Of a DNA stretch of 53,270 nt, positions 29,801-41,730 are shown piece after piece. Location of the stretch: contig MCFL01000169.1 of assembly GCA_002102555.1 (NCBI GenBank), positions 1 through 53,270 on the forward strand, in the 5' to 3' direction. Numbering within the stretch: position 1 is the stretch's first letter; each line of letters begins with the position of its first letter. This DNA is from Catenaria anguillulae PL171 (Eukaryota; Blastocladiomycota; Blastocladiomycetes; Blastocladiales; Catenariaceae). The notes under the pieces are model-generated. The model was not told where the DNA came from. It saw only the letters and a list, made by a program, of their open reading frames with translations, and made no database searches. Position numbers and translations under genes: made by a program.

Positions 29801-32800
29801 GAACTGTTGTGGAGCCACCGACGGAATACTCACCGTGCTCGCGGTCCTCCTCATCCTGGCCTGGACCGTCGCCATTCCAACCAAACTGGAGCTTGACTTG
29901 AGCCGGATGGGCGGGCGGTAATCCTCTTCCTCATCGTCCTCGCTTCCCGGCGCACCGTACAGCATTTCGGGATCCACCTCGATCGTGTCAAACACATTGT
30001 CATTGACAAACGGCGGCTCGCTCCACGCCGCACTTGCGGGCCGCGAATCGATCGACTCTTCACCTACGGCCATTGCCTGGCCCACACCCTGAGTCTTGAG
30101 CAGCCATCCAAGCACGGCCGATTGCGCTTCCGAGTCCTCGTCGAGGTCGGGGAAGTTGCCGAGGGGTGGGCCCGCCCCGAGGCTCGCGAGCGACACGGAT
30201 GACACGGCGCGACGTGCGGCAGGTGAGCCGCCTGGGGCGCTCATGATGGACGACGACGAGCGGCGTTGCGGGTACACTGGCCGCGACCCAATGGGTACAT
30301 CGGTTGCTGGGTCGTAAAAAGCACCGCCAGCGTTCGGATCCGTGGATCCCCATGGCGACGGGCCAGGGCCAATAGCCGACTCAGGCGGACTCACAAAGTA
30401 GCCTGCACCGCCAAACGACGCAGCAGACAATGGCGGCGTGATGCCGACGGGGCCCCACGCAGCCTGTGCCGCGGCGGATGTAGGCGGTGAAACGCTGCCG
30501 CCCGCGTACGGGTAGGGCGATGCGGGCACCGAATGCGACGAGTAGCTTCGCTTGAGGCGCAACGGCGGCCGATTATCTTCGTCCTCGTCCATGTCGAGCG
30601 GCGGCACGTACATGGGCCCCGTGACGTGACTGGCGGCTTCCTCGAGCAATTCTTCGGCTTGGTCTGCATCGTCGGCCATGACAATACGGTCGTCGTCGCC
30701 GAGCAGCCAGGAGGACGAGCCTGCACCACCGCCGCTGGTGCGCGGGGTCAAGGGCGGGATCGAATTGCGGCGGAGCAACGGGTCGGCGAGCTCCACGGCA
30801 GTCAGGAATGTCGGGTCGAATTCGGTTTCGGGCCACCCGTAATCCATTTGGTTTGCTTCCGCAAACGGGTCAGCGTTCGGGGTGGTTGGCGGATACGATG
30901 ACGACGCCGTTGGCGAGGTCGGGAGCTGCATGGTGCGCCCGAGGCGGCGATCGGCCAACGTGGTCGATGTGGCAAACAGGTCGCTCACGTCACTGCTGCT
31001 GGTACGCATGCGCGGGCGGGAACGTGATCGGGCGGCGATCCGTTGCATTTGTTGCTGGTGCAGCTGCTGCGACGTGCGTGTTGTCGTTGTGGTGGTCTGC
31101 TGTTGCATGTTGGTCTGCGTCTGCTCCTGCCTGCGCTGCACCTGCTGCGTCGTGGTGGTGGTGCGCGTCATGACAATTCGACGAATAATGCGCCGGTCCA
31201 CGCGAGGCAAGTGCATGTCCTGTGGATCGTACACGTACTCAAACGTGGTTCCATCGGTCGGGTCCGTCATGACCTGGCCGACGGGTCGAGCATCGTCTTC
31301 GCTGTCGGACGAATCATCAAGCGGCGGAGGAATGGCTGGGTGATACTCGTGTTGTTGTGGGGAATGGCGAGAAGTGCGGCTGACATGTCGGCGGGACGAG
31401 GGCGGAGACGCCAAGGGTTGCGCGCGGAATGGGTGGCGCTGAAGACGCGAGGGTGGAGAGTCCGGTTGGTGCTGTTGGCGCGCTTGCAAGGACGTTTGGA
31501 TGGACGGAACCGATGGGCGCCGGGGCGGAGTCGGCTCGCGGTAGTGCTTGGTGCGCGACGGCGGGCGAAGATAGCTGTTGCCAGGTGGAGATGGTTCCGA
31601 GTCGCTGGCGGTCGTGGATCCAGCAACGATCGTTTGCAAGGGCAGTGGCGAGGGAGTACGGTGGCGAGGATGCGAGCGGCGGTGTTGGTGGTGATGAAGC
31701 ACATTGGTCGTGGTCGTCGTGCTGGTGTGTGACGAGTGCGTTTGCGACGAAGTGACATTGTGCTGCTGATGATGATGCGTGTACCGAGTGACCAGCGGCC
31801 GGGTGATGGCGCGCCTGTGCACATACGGCTGGTGCCCATGACCATCACCCGGCTGTCCGTTTCCCGACTCGGGCGACGAGTGGGGCGGCGAAGACGACGA
31901 CGTCGATCCATTGATGAACGAAAACGGAATCACCTCCTCGCCCCTCCTCGGCGGCGCCACATTGAGCGCATCCCTCCACTGATTCGCCGCTGCCTGCTGC
32001 TGCTGAATCCACTGCGCCATATGCGACGAGGTCGTGGCCGTGGTCGTGGACTGTTGCATCGAGGTCGACAAGGACTCGAGGCGCGATTGGAACCAGCTCT
32101 GCACTGTGGTCACGCGCACGGCCCACCACCGACGCACCATGGTACGAATATCCTCGCTGAGCCCCGGAGGAAACACGAGCTCGCCTGAAGACAGCCGCGG
32201 GTAACGCCACGGCTTGTTTTCGGATCCGATAAAGTGCAAGATGCGCACTTGGGACTGGAACTCGCGGTATGCAGGGACATATTGGTACGATGCGGACGGG
32301 GTCACATTGTCGGTGAAGGGAAGGCGAGCATTCAAGTTGGACCGCCATTGTCTCCCAAAGAAGGAGTTGAGGAGACCTTGGTCACCGCCGTCAAAGGAAC
32401 CGTTAGCGCGGAGGTGGTCGCGAAGGGCCTCGAAAGTGTCCATGGAGGGTCGGGCGACAAAGACACCGGAATTAAACTAAAGTGGCACGCACGTGCGTGT
32501 GAGATATGTATGGGCATCGTCCCCAAAAATGTCAGCATCCACTCATTACTTGGTGCTGCGCAAGAGGCGAAAAAGAACACCAAAGCAACGTACGATATCG
32601 GGCCAACCGCTGTCGGGCGCCGCACAAAAGTCGGGCTCGCGCAGCATCAAATCGTCGACGTTGGTCAAGACGAGCGTGTCTGCGTCCAAAAACACAATCT
32701 TGTCATACTGAATCAAGGTCCACGCCCACAGTTTGGTGAAGGAAATGTTGAGCTCGGGCCGCTGCAGCAGGGCAAGGCGCGGGTCGTCCACGACAATCGG

Positions 32801-33113
32801 GTCGATAGGGATAAGCACATCAAACGCAAGGCGAAGGCGAGACAAGGTATGGCCGCGAATGTGCGACGTGTGCAAGACGACGAGCGGGTACTGCGCATCT
32901 ACATGTAGAAGCATGGAAACGGGAATGAGCAAGTGCAGAACAGAAAAAGCATGCACACACACGGCCAGCCACAGAGGCAGCGAGGCCGGATGATTGCGTA
33001 CCAGCGTCACGTAGAGATCCAGCGAGGACCAGAGCGCCGTCAGCGTAGCTTTCAGAGGTGACGAGCGTCACATAGGCACCGTTGGGCAACGGCGGCGGAG
33101 TGCTCGATGCCAT
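26888..33113 (-). CDS. glycogenin (GT8 self-glucosylating primer) with giant disordered tail
   Basis: Glycogenin builds the primer on which glycogen synthase extends. Three exons: 33113-33002, 32898-32594 and 32476-26888 (introns 103 and 117 bp), total 2,001 aa. Exon 1 gives AYVTLVTSESYADGALVLAG; exon 2 YPLVVLHTSHIRG and the DxD metal site FLDADTLVL; the junction restores GWPDI-FNSGVFVARPSMDTF; exon 3 opens with FDGGDQGLLNSFF, NVTPSASYQYVPAYREF and ILHFIGSENKPW. The GT8 domain ends near residue 245. About 1,750 residues of Ser/Thr/Pro/Gln-rich, low-complexity sequence follow, ending KSKTRSLINRFAGLFWRPDS. A short motif occurs twice in it, EDNRPPLRLKRS (about 778) and EDYRPPIRLKSS (about 989). 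Fungal glycogenins are usually 400-700 aa, so the tail is exceptional. The animal C-terminal glycogen-synthase-binding motif is not obvious. Confidence 0.9.
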
Positions 33114-34979
33114 GGCGAATGCGCGGAATGGAGTATTGCGGGGAGGTATAAATAACACTGTGAGTGCGACAAAGGAGACCAACTCGGCAAGCAAGATTCA
33201 CCACGAAGATCGACGGGATGAATGCTTTGCGTTGCGTGCGTGCAAGCGAACGTTCACGATGGCGGAAAAGGAGCGATTTCCGTCGCGGTGGCCAGCCCGT
33301 GTGCAAGGTTGCCAATTGACTGTCAAAGCGAGGGGATGATGAAAGCAATGAGTGAGACTTGAGGAGGATTGCACAATCGGATCTGTATGGGAAGCCGGGT
33401 GACACAGTCGTCAAGGGCAGCATGGTGACCAGAACACCCCCACACAGAAGAGGCCGCTGCATTGCGAGACATACATTGGATGGTAGGGTAGGCGGGAACT
33501 GGGCTATGCCGCGAGAAAACGCTCACGGTTAGCAAAAGAATCGAGAAGGCAAGCAAGTCGATGCTTGACGAGGGAGAGAGGGGACAGCGGCGTGAGGGAT
33601 GAGAAGCCGGGGCATCGGCGGAGATAAATACATACATATGGTGAATGGTTGGCCAACAATTGAAATCAGAACCACAGAACCGCAATGTACGATAAAAGCG
33701 GCCAAGTGTTGAAACGTTCAGTGGGGGTGATGACGCCAAACCTGTCGGCTGAGTAATTTGGGCACCTTTATGTTGTGAACCAATGACAGCTGACGTTTGC
33801 GGGAGGGAGGGAGAGAAGGGAGGTGAGGTGAGCGTGGTTGGCGCGAAAGGTGGAGCTAGCCAAGGACCAGTGATAAGTGCACGTTGATGGCACATGATGA
33901 CAATGGAAGACGCAACGGCGGGCAACGTGAACGTGGTTTCGTTCGCGACCGTTGCGGGACTTGAGGGCCGTTGCGATACATGGGTAGGTACGTACATGTT
34001 TTGCTGTTGGTGTTTCGCCTCGGACTACCGACCAGTGAATCTGAGTGGTCAGTACGAGAGCGCGTGCTACAGAGGCATCCTTTGGAAGCCAAGTACATAC
34101 ATAATTCGTCGGGAGACAGGCGGGATACTACAGGGTTGCCAAGAGGTTATAGAGTTCCCACGAGGTTTGATCGAAAGCTTGTCAGTTTGCAGCGGGCTTG
34201 TCTCGCACAATCAGAGATTGGGTTTTGGGTGATTGAAACACGTCAACTTCTTATCGGCGGCGCCACTGGCCCCAGGACGCAGGACTCGCCTCGCCGCGCC
34301 GACCATGTCGATGGTCATCGCGCGCGGGAGCGGATAGCGAGGGATGATATGCGGCCCGTTTCCCGCGGCCGGCATGTTTCGACCACATTGGGTGCGGACG
34401 GATGAGCACTGCAGCACCTGTACATAGCACCCGGGCCACCAGGGTACGCGTCATGCCTCGTATATACGGGTACTGGGGCAGGGCAGGGCACTGTCACCTT
34501 GTCCAAAGGAAGAGAAGAAGCTGTCCTTTGGTGTGGCCAAGTTGAAGCGCGTGCAAGCAACGCAACGCAACGCAACGCAACGGAGCCAAAGGTTGTGAGG
34601 GGGCGAATGGGCGCAGTTCGGCATGAGCAAAGCCTGAGTGTGACAGCCGTCACTGGGCCTCCGATTCGACGACCCGCGCCACTCTCGGATTCCGTTACCA
34701 TGGTTGGATTGCATAACGGTCTTTATTTATCAGGAATTCTTTTTATAACAATATGTAAACTCATGGAAGTAAATGGACAGCGCTGACTGACACTCGACTA
34801 TGTATTTACTTTGAGCATTTCTCCGAAGCACTTCAAGTTGAGCTCGACCTGTGTTGCTTTCATTCCTAATCGGCGTCGACTCTGGCGCTCCCTCACCCGC
34901 AACCCATCGCCATCATCAGGCCCACCACATTGCAGCAACCTATCTCTACTTGTCTCGACTTGAACGCAAAACAACAACA
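33114..34979. other. 1.9-kb divergent intergenic region
   Basis: Lies upstream of both glycogenin (-) and the presenilin gene (+). Open frames on both strands lack domain content. It holds the GCAAC tandem repeat at 34557-34581 and A/T-rich patches near 34720-34770. For this compact region it is unusually long and may carry promoter elements of both genes, or a non-coding RNA I cannot recognise. Confidence 0.4.
34557..34581. repeat. GCAAC tandem repeat, five units
   Basis: Five exact copies of the pentamer GCAAC, about 400 bp upstream of the presenilin start codon. Probably a simple microsatellite. Confidence 0.85.
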
Positions 34980-36676
34980 ATGTCTTCACACACCGCTGCC
35001 AACGAGCACCCGCCACCATTCCACGCAGACACGCTCGCCGATGCTGCGCCCCCACCGCCAACACCACCATCCTGCACGGTCTGCAATCGCCCCGCCGAAT
35101 TTGCCTGTTCACAATGCGGCCCCGGTGTCTCGTACTGCTCGCAAGACTGCCAGCTCGCCGACTGGCCGCAGCACCAGCAATCCTGCGTCGGCACGGGCCG
35201 TCAAACCGCCACCCATGGCCACAGCCTACGCGCCGGGCCTGCTGAAGTGCACCACCACCGGCCCGCCGCACAGGCCGCCACGCTCCCCGAAGCCACGGTC
35301 GCCCGCCTCAACGACCTTGGGTTCGACCCTGACACTGCCGCAGATCTACTCTTTTATACGCGCCAAGTGTACAAGCTGATGGCGCCCATCATGGCGTGCA
35401 TCTTTTTGTCCATTGCGTGGACAAAGATCTCGCTCGCATCTACCGATTTCCGGCCCGTTGCCTCGGCATTCACAGTGTTCAACGAATCGCAAGCCGCGTC
35501 GGGCGGCGAGCGGTTTGCTGGCGGGTTGGCAAATGCAGGCATTATCTTGGCACAGATCGCCGTCATGACTGTGCTGCTCGTGTTGCTTTTCAAGTACAAT
35601 TGCATGAAGATTATTTATGGACTGTTTGGGTTGGTGATGGTATCCATCTTGGGCTTTACGGGCATGTTGCTTTGCTTGTACGTTTCGCTTATACCCCCCT
35701 CATCATTTAGTCTGGTTTCTTGTTCTCACTCAACAGTGCCCATTTCAGAGCCGTCATTCAAGTCTCGCGAATGGTCGTCGACTACATCACCCTGACATTT
35801 GCCCTCTACAACTTTGCCCTTGTCGGCATTGTGGCCATCTTTTGGCGCGCACCGCGCACGGTCCAGCAAATCTACCTCGTGCTCATGTCGTCGCTCATGG
35901 CATTTGCCCTGACTGGCCTCCAAGAATGGACCACGTGGATCTTGCTGGGCTTGCTCGTCATTTGGGACCTGTTTGCCGTGCTTTCGCCATACGGCCCACT
36001 GCGCCACTTGCTCAACACGGTCAAGGAAAAGAACCAGAACATTGAGATGCTCGTTTACTCGGTGGGCGGCATTGCTTGGTTCATGTCGTCGGTTCCGGGA
36101 GGCGGCCCGCCAGAGCGGCGGCGCGGGTCAATGTCAAAGTCGCTGCTGGCCGATCAGCCGCTGGGTGTCTTGTCGTCGCAACCGGCCGCGTCGGACGATA
36201 CGTTGAGTGGCGGGAGTCAAGAGCGGCTCGTGAGTGCAACGGGTGTGCAGTCAAGATCGGAAGGCGTGCCCATGGCGCGAAATCGCGTCAGTCCGTCGGC
36301 CGCCGAGCAGGGTACTGCCTTGGCCGATGTAGACCGGGGCAGGGACGGCAGTGCAAATGGCCAAGAGCACGATGCGGAGGAGGAAGATGACGAAGACGAC
36401 GACGACGAGAGTGGACTCAAGCTCGGGCTTGGCGACTTTGTGTTTTACTCGGTGCTGGCGGCACGCGCCGCCATGTCGGACTGGATCACGACCATCACGT
36501 GCATCGTGGCCGTGACAACAGGCATGACCATGACCATCTTTTTGCTGGCCATTTTCAGAAAGGCGCTGCCCGCGCTGCCCATTTCCATCACGTTTGGCAT
36601 CTTATTTTATATTGTGTCTGCAGTGACGCTACGCGAGCTTGTCACGGCCGTGTCCATTTCCAGGCTGGTCCTGTGA
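34980..36676 (+). CDS. presenilin-type aspartyl protease with N-terminal MYND zinc finger
   Basis: Exons 34980-35677 and 35737-36676 (59-bp intron) give 545 aa. Residues 32-69 are a perfect MYND finger: C32-x2-C35-x7-C43-x2-C46-x6-C53-x3-C57-x7-H65-x3-C69. The same frame runs without stop or intron into presenilin transmembrane segment 1 (YKLMAPIMACIFLSIAWTKI), segment 2 (AVMTVLLVLLFKYNCMKIIY), VDYITLTFALYNFALVG, and the catalytic regions: VIWDLFAVLSPYGPLRHLL with Asp310 (human has YD, here WD), GLGDFVFYSVLAARA with Asp466 of GxGD, and PALPISITFG (PAL motif, 511-513). A disordered acidic loop (about 353-460) lies between the catalytic Asp residues, where presenilin is normally self-cleaved. 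Presenilin is the catalytic core of gamma-secretase and acts inside membranes; MYND fingers bind proline-rich peptides. Presenilin is absent from yeasts. Confidence 0.93.
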
Positions 36677-37008
36677 AAGCGTGGACTTTGTGTTTGTTCT
36701 TGCATGTCCCACACTTGTTTGTCAGACTTGATGACGACTGCTTCATTTCTTTACCCAATCTTGCTCTCTTCATTCTGACCGACTGGACCGCTCTCAGGCG
36801 GTGCTTGGATATTGTTGCTCTTGCTTCCTTCTTCCTGTATAAATATCATAATCATACACATCTCTCGCTTTCGACGCGGCAGCGTTGGTATCTGCATGTA
36901 CATTCGAGTTTGCTTTTGAAGTGTAGAGAGGAGGCGACGAGACTGACCGCCAAAATGTAACAAGAAAAAGAAACCATCTCACCATCCCTGGCCGCTGTTG
37001 GAAACAGA
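36677..37008. other. convergent intergenic region
   Basis: 332 bp between the converging presenilin and GPCR genes; presumably the two 3' UTRs. Nothing else seen. Confidence 0.4.
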
Positions 37009-40000
37009 TCATTTCTTTGATGCAGCCATGTGATTTGCCGACGACGTCTGTGACGAGCTCGGCGACGTGCCCTTCTTGCTCTGTGCCATGCTCGACAACA
37101 TGCTGACCCACCGTTCCCTTTCCTCAGCCGACGAAAACTGCACGAGCCATCCTTTCCCACCCGCCACTACCTCCAGACAGTTGTCGTACCCGACGGGAGA
37201 CGCATCAAACTGGACCGATGACAGCCGCAACACAACGCCCAGCTCGGGCTTGTACTTGCTGGCAATGATGGTCAACACGCCCTCGTTGGGGTGAATGCAC
37301 ACGTTGCTCGTAAGCCAGGTCGAGAAGAGCGACCCGTCTTTCTTGACGGCAAATGTGCCGCGAATCACGCCGTTGCTAGATTTGGTGTCATCTCCACGCG
37401 ACGCCGACGATGGAAGCCCGGGATTGCTAAAGACGCCGCCCGTCATGTTGAGAATACTGGCTGTTGTGCGAGGGCCACCGCCTTCCACCTTGCTCATGAG
37501 TGACGCGTTGGCCAAAGATGGGGATTTCGGGACGGCGCCGCCCGAGGCAAACACGGCGACCGAGATGCGGCCGACGAGGGCAGCGAATGCGAAGGTCACG
37601 GCGTACTAGATGTGTTTGTTGACGGCAAGGCGGGTGTTAAGCAGACACAATGGGAGACGTGGGAACGGGACAGGCACGTACGATGATGGTGACTTGTTTG
37701 ACCACAAATCCGGCCAAGAACGAGTCGCCCAGGTTGAAGAATGCAAACACGGCCACCACAGCGCCCGATAAGAGAGTGTTTTGCGCCATGTAAAAGAGCC
37801 ACGAGGTTTCCTTAAAATTGGAGGCAATATTGCGGGTCTTGTACGCCATCAGCATGCACACACCAAGCAAGATGGCATTATACGCGATGGTGATGCCGGA
37901 CAGGATCTGGTCCGTGGTCGTGTTGACGCTTGAGCACCGGTAGTAGTAGAACGCGCGGCTACTGACAAGAATGGCTTGTTGTGGACCAATGCCCATCCAC
38001 ACGCCGAGAATGATGGTTTGAATCGCCATGATGCCAAGGACGCCATACAAAAGAAACAGATTGTCCACACGGCCCGCAGAAATCTGACGGTTCTCGAAGA
38101 TTTTCCACAGCTGAGCGGTTGGGCGGCAAAGCGAGGTGAGTGATTCGCACTTGCAGCAGCCCGCGAAGACGTCAAGTCGCAAGTAAACATACGTACCCGA
38201 AACGCTTTGGCCGCCGAAGACGCCAACACCAGCTCGAAACCGTAAACAAACAGCCAAAGACTGGCCTGACAAGAACTCGCCGTTGGCTGGCCCAGAGCCG
38301 CCAGGTTGCTTGCCAGCACGGCGACGCACCCGACGCAAATAAGACTGAGAAACGGGAAACTCAAGCTGCGAACAGTTGGGATCTCCCGCGTCTTGAACAG
38401 GTAGGCCCACGAGACGATGATAACGCCAATAATCACGGCATTGACGGCACCAAGAGCCACACCAGTGCCCGATGTCCAGTAAGGAACGAGCGCAACTTGC
38501 TTGGGGCTGTCTGAAGGAATGTCCGATTTGCCATTGAAGAACTTGAGTGCAACTCCGGTGGACGTGACCGACTTGTCTTGCTCGACGTTGAAAATGGTTG
38601 TTGTGGTCCCATTGTACCAGTTGAAGACTTGATACACTGCTTGTCGGTCACCATTCTCGTCAAATGTCACGGATCCGGTCACGCCCTCAAATGGCACCAA
38701 GAAATGGCGTTGCAAGCTGGGCGTGTAATCCTTGGCTAGAACCCGAGCAGCGCTAGTTTCGCGGACAATCTGCTCCGCATTCATTCGTAAACAGGAGTCA
38801 GCATTCCTCGCAATTGAGGCTCGATATGGACGACAGGGGATGCGCACTCTGAGAATGCCACTGGCCATGGATATCAAGCAATCGACAAAGAGCCAAGAGT
38901 ATGCGGGGATCATATTTGCATCGCTCGGGAATGCCGCATTGAACCTTGCTACCGACTGGTTGAACAGGGCCGTGTAGCTTTGCTCGCGTGGGAAAATGTA
39001 CAAGAACCCGTTCATGGATTCAATGTCTTGTTGCGTCACGCCCAAGTCGGTCCAGTATGAGAAGGCGTCGGGTCCTGGACAGTTCGCAAAGTCGAGATTC
39101 AAGGTGTGAGAAGAGTAGTAGGAAAGCCTAAATGCAATGCTTTGCGCATACCCAGCCAAACCCACTCGGGCCCAATGATTCCTCGAGCTCTACATGATGC
39201 CGTGCATCGATGACACGAGTCAGTTCGCCATTGAGCGCGCCGCCCGTGTGTCAAAATCGTAGACTGTGGTCGTACCGAGCATTGCGAATTAGAAAGATTG
39301 AGTCTTCAGAGAGCGCGGAAAGGAGCACGATTTGCGATCCCGAGTTGATGACAGCATCCAACACGACCGTAAAGTCGGCTTGGCCGGGATTAAAGACAGG
39401 GTTGGCTGCAATCTTGATGCCAAGGTCGAATGCGATTTCGGTGAATGAGTTGGTAACGGATTGGCCATACCTACATCGCGGTCATGAATCATTCAGTCAG
39501 TTCAAGAAATCCAATAGGAAAGAGCGAAGGGGAAAGCAACTGCATACGTATCACTGCTGCTAATGACAGAGACACTTTTCCAACCCATGTGCTTGATAAC
39601 GTAGCCAAAGATGCGGCCTTGGGCAGGATCCGATGGCATTGTTCGGTAAAAGTTGCCGAAATTCTGTCCAGACAAGCAAACGCAACGGGTCAAGCCCGTC
39701 AGCTGCATCGGGGTGCTAGCCAGCTCGGTAAACATCAACAATTACCTTCTTGTCTGAAAGCTGAGAAGAACTTGCAGCACCCGAACACATCCAAACCCTC
39801 TCGGCTCCAGCGGCAAGAGCGCCAGGAACGGTCATGGACGACGCCTGCGACACAGGGCAAGCCATCAACATGAGCCACCAATTCTCTCATGCGTAAATCA
39901 ATCACAAAAGCTGCGTTGCCTGCCGTACCCAATCCCCAAGTGCTCCGACGATGTTGTGCTCCTTTACGGCCTGGACCATGGCTTTGGTCGACTCAATCAA

Positions 40001-40285
40001 TGTGTAGTTTGTCGGAATGTACTTGAGCGAGAATGAATGCTGAGCATCAAGACCTTGGACCAGGGCCTCGTTAGCCATAATAAACTTCTTCAAGTTAATC
40101 ACAGATGTGCCTAAGCCTTCGGTGAGATACGGCAGCATGACTGCAATCTACAGTACCAATCCACAAGTGACGCCAAACAGAGTTAGCCACGGATGGGCAG
40201 ATGTTCGCCGCGTTGGACACAGACATACGTTGAACGTGGCGGCGTGCGCCGGTGAATAGAAATGTAATGTTGTCAAAGCAAGCAT
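37009..40285 (-). CDS. class C (GABA-B-like) GPCR with C-terminal PH-like domain
   Basis: Nine exons keep one frame (40285-40229, 40147-39929, 39844-39746, 39663-39548, 39470-39276, 39189-39152, 39074-38197 with an optional 78-nt in-frame intron 38770-38847, 38110-37682, 37605-37009), giving 849 aa. Order: signal peptide (MLALTTLHFYSPAHA), Venus-flytrap ligand domain (ALGDWASSMTVPGALAAGAE, NFGNFYRTMPSDPAQGRIFG, RARGIIGPEWVWLG), seven hydrophobic segments from about residue 432 (GAVNAVIIGVIIVSWAYLF, KAFRLWKIFENRQI, YNAILLGVCMLMAYKTRNI), then a tail with a PH-like fold at about 730-823: GTFAVKKDGSLFSTWLTSNV, a run of strands, and the closing helix SAEERERWVSML. GABA-B-like receptors bind small ligands such as amino acids and signal through G proteins. 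A G-alpha gene lies just upstream on the same strand. The start is the weakest point: an upstream exon is possible. Confidence 0.87.
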
Positions 40286-40914
40286 TGTTACCAGCAGGAC
40301 GGCAAGCCGGTGGCCCGACCGACGTGTCTTGGCTGCGCGCGCGTGTTGCGGCGACGGGATTCGATGGCCATTGTTGGATGCATGAGCTGCGATATGCAAA
40401 ATAGCGCATTGGCATAAGATGCTTGACTTGCTCCAGGTTAGGCTGCGTTTTCGCCCGCCTCGGCCGATCGGTTCATAGTGAAAGTTGGTGATTGCCACAA
40501 TGCCATGGCACGGAGTTGGGCAATCGCTCGATCGGTAACGCGTCTTTCCCTCAATCCATTTTCACCTCTTTCCGGGAAGTCACACTGGATCTGACATGAA
40601 AACATTGCACTTCATCATTCCCGGTAGAAAACTTTGTACCGCTCTTGTATCACACGGATCGAGTCACACCAACGTTTCGCAGATGATGGTATGCCTGATC
40701 TGGGTTCTGAGTTCTCATGTGGTATGTTCCACCACGTTCGCAGTGGACCTCCACATGACAAAAGGAACATCAGCAGCACATTGGGCTACATTTTATGTAC
40801 ATTTTTTACTTCAAACGAAACAGAGATTAACGGTATATCAAAAGAAGGCAGGTAACCCATCTGTGCGCGAGCCAAGTCCACGATAACAAGTTCTTTGTTT
40901 CCAGGCTGACGCAT

Positions 40915-41671
40915 TCATGCGAGGTTGGTCTGCAGAAAATTGTGATGGATTACGTGGACATTCAATAGACTGGATAGGTGAAGCGTCCATGGAACGAGGC
41001 GAAAAACGTACAGCTGCCAAGTTGAGTTTGATGATGATCTTGTTGACGGTTGCCAACACAACCCGCACTTGATTTGTGTCGGTCGCGCACGTGTTGTGCA
41101 CGTACAGCTTGCGCTCGCGCTTATGGTTGAGGTAGTAAAACTTCTTGGCACTACAAGACATTCAAGCGCCCGAGTCAATCCAACCAACCAAATCACAGCG
41201 TACTTGGGGAGGGAAGGTGCAACCAACGTACAGAAACTTGAGGACGTGCTCCGTCATGTCCTCGCCCGGTGGCGGTGCCGCAAAATCAGGAAATGGCACG
41301 GTAAACGCTTCGGCCTTGAATTTGGAGGCGAGCAGGTCGATTTTGTTGAGAAATAAGATAATGGCGGTGTTTTCCAGAAGGGGATTGTTGCAAACTTGCT
41401 CAAAGACGACCATGGCTTCAAGCAGGCGATTCGTGGATGGATCTTCGGCGAGGGTTTGATCATACGAGGAAGTGGAAACGACAAACAAGATTCTACACAT
41501 ATAACGTAGTTGGTGGGCAATGGAATGAGAAACGAGGCAGATGGATTGGCACAATTCAATATAATGATAATGAGAGGGAGGCAAAACGCACACGTTGGCG
41601 TCGTCAAAGAATGGAACCTACATGTGCGAATAGAGTGAGATTTGCACACAGACACGGCCATGAATCTCACG

Positions 41672-41730
<59 letters not shown>

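Noticed and set aside
34980-35680. Two separate genes: a small MYND protein and a presenilin
   Set aside because: No stop, promoter-like gap or suitable ATG lies between the finger and segment 1; the first Met after the finger is inside the membrane segment.
41679-41728. CRISPR-like or satellite array
   Set aside because: It is a plain dinucleotide microsatellite with no spacers; no CRISPR array is expected or seen.
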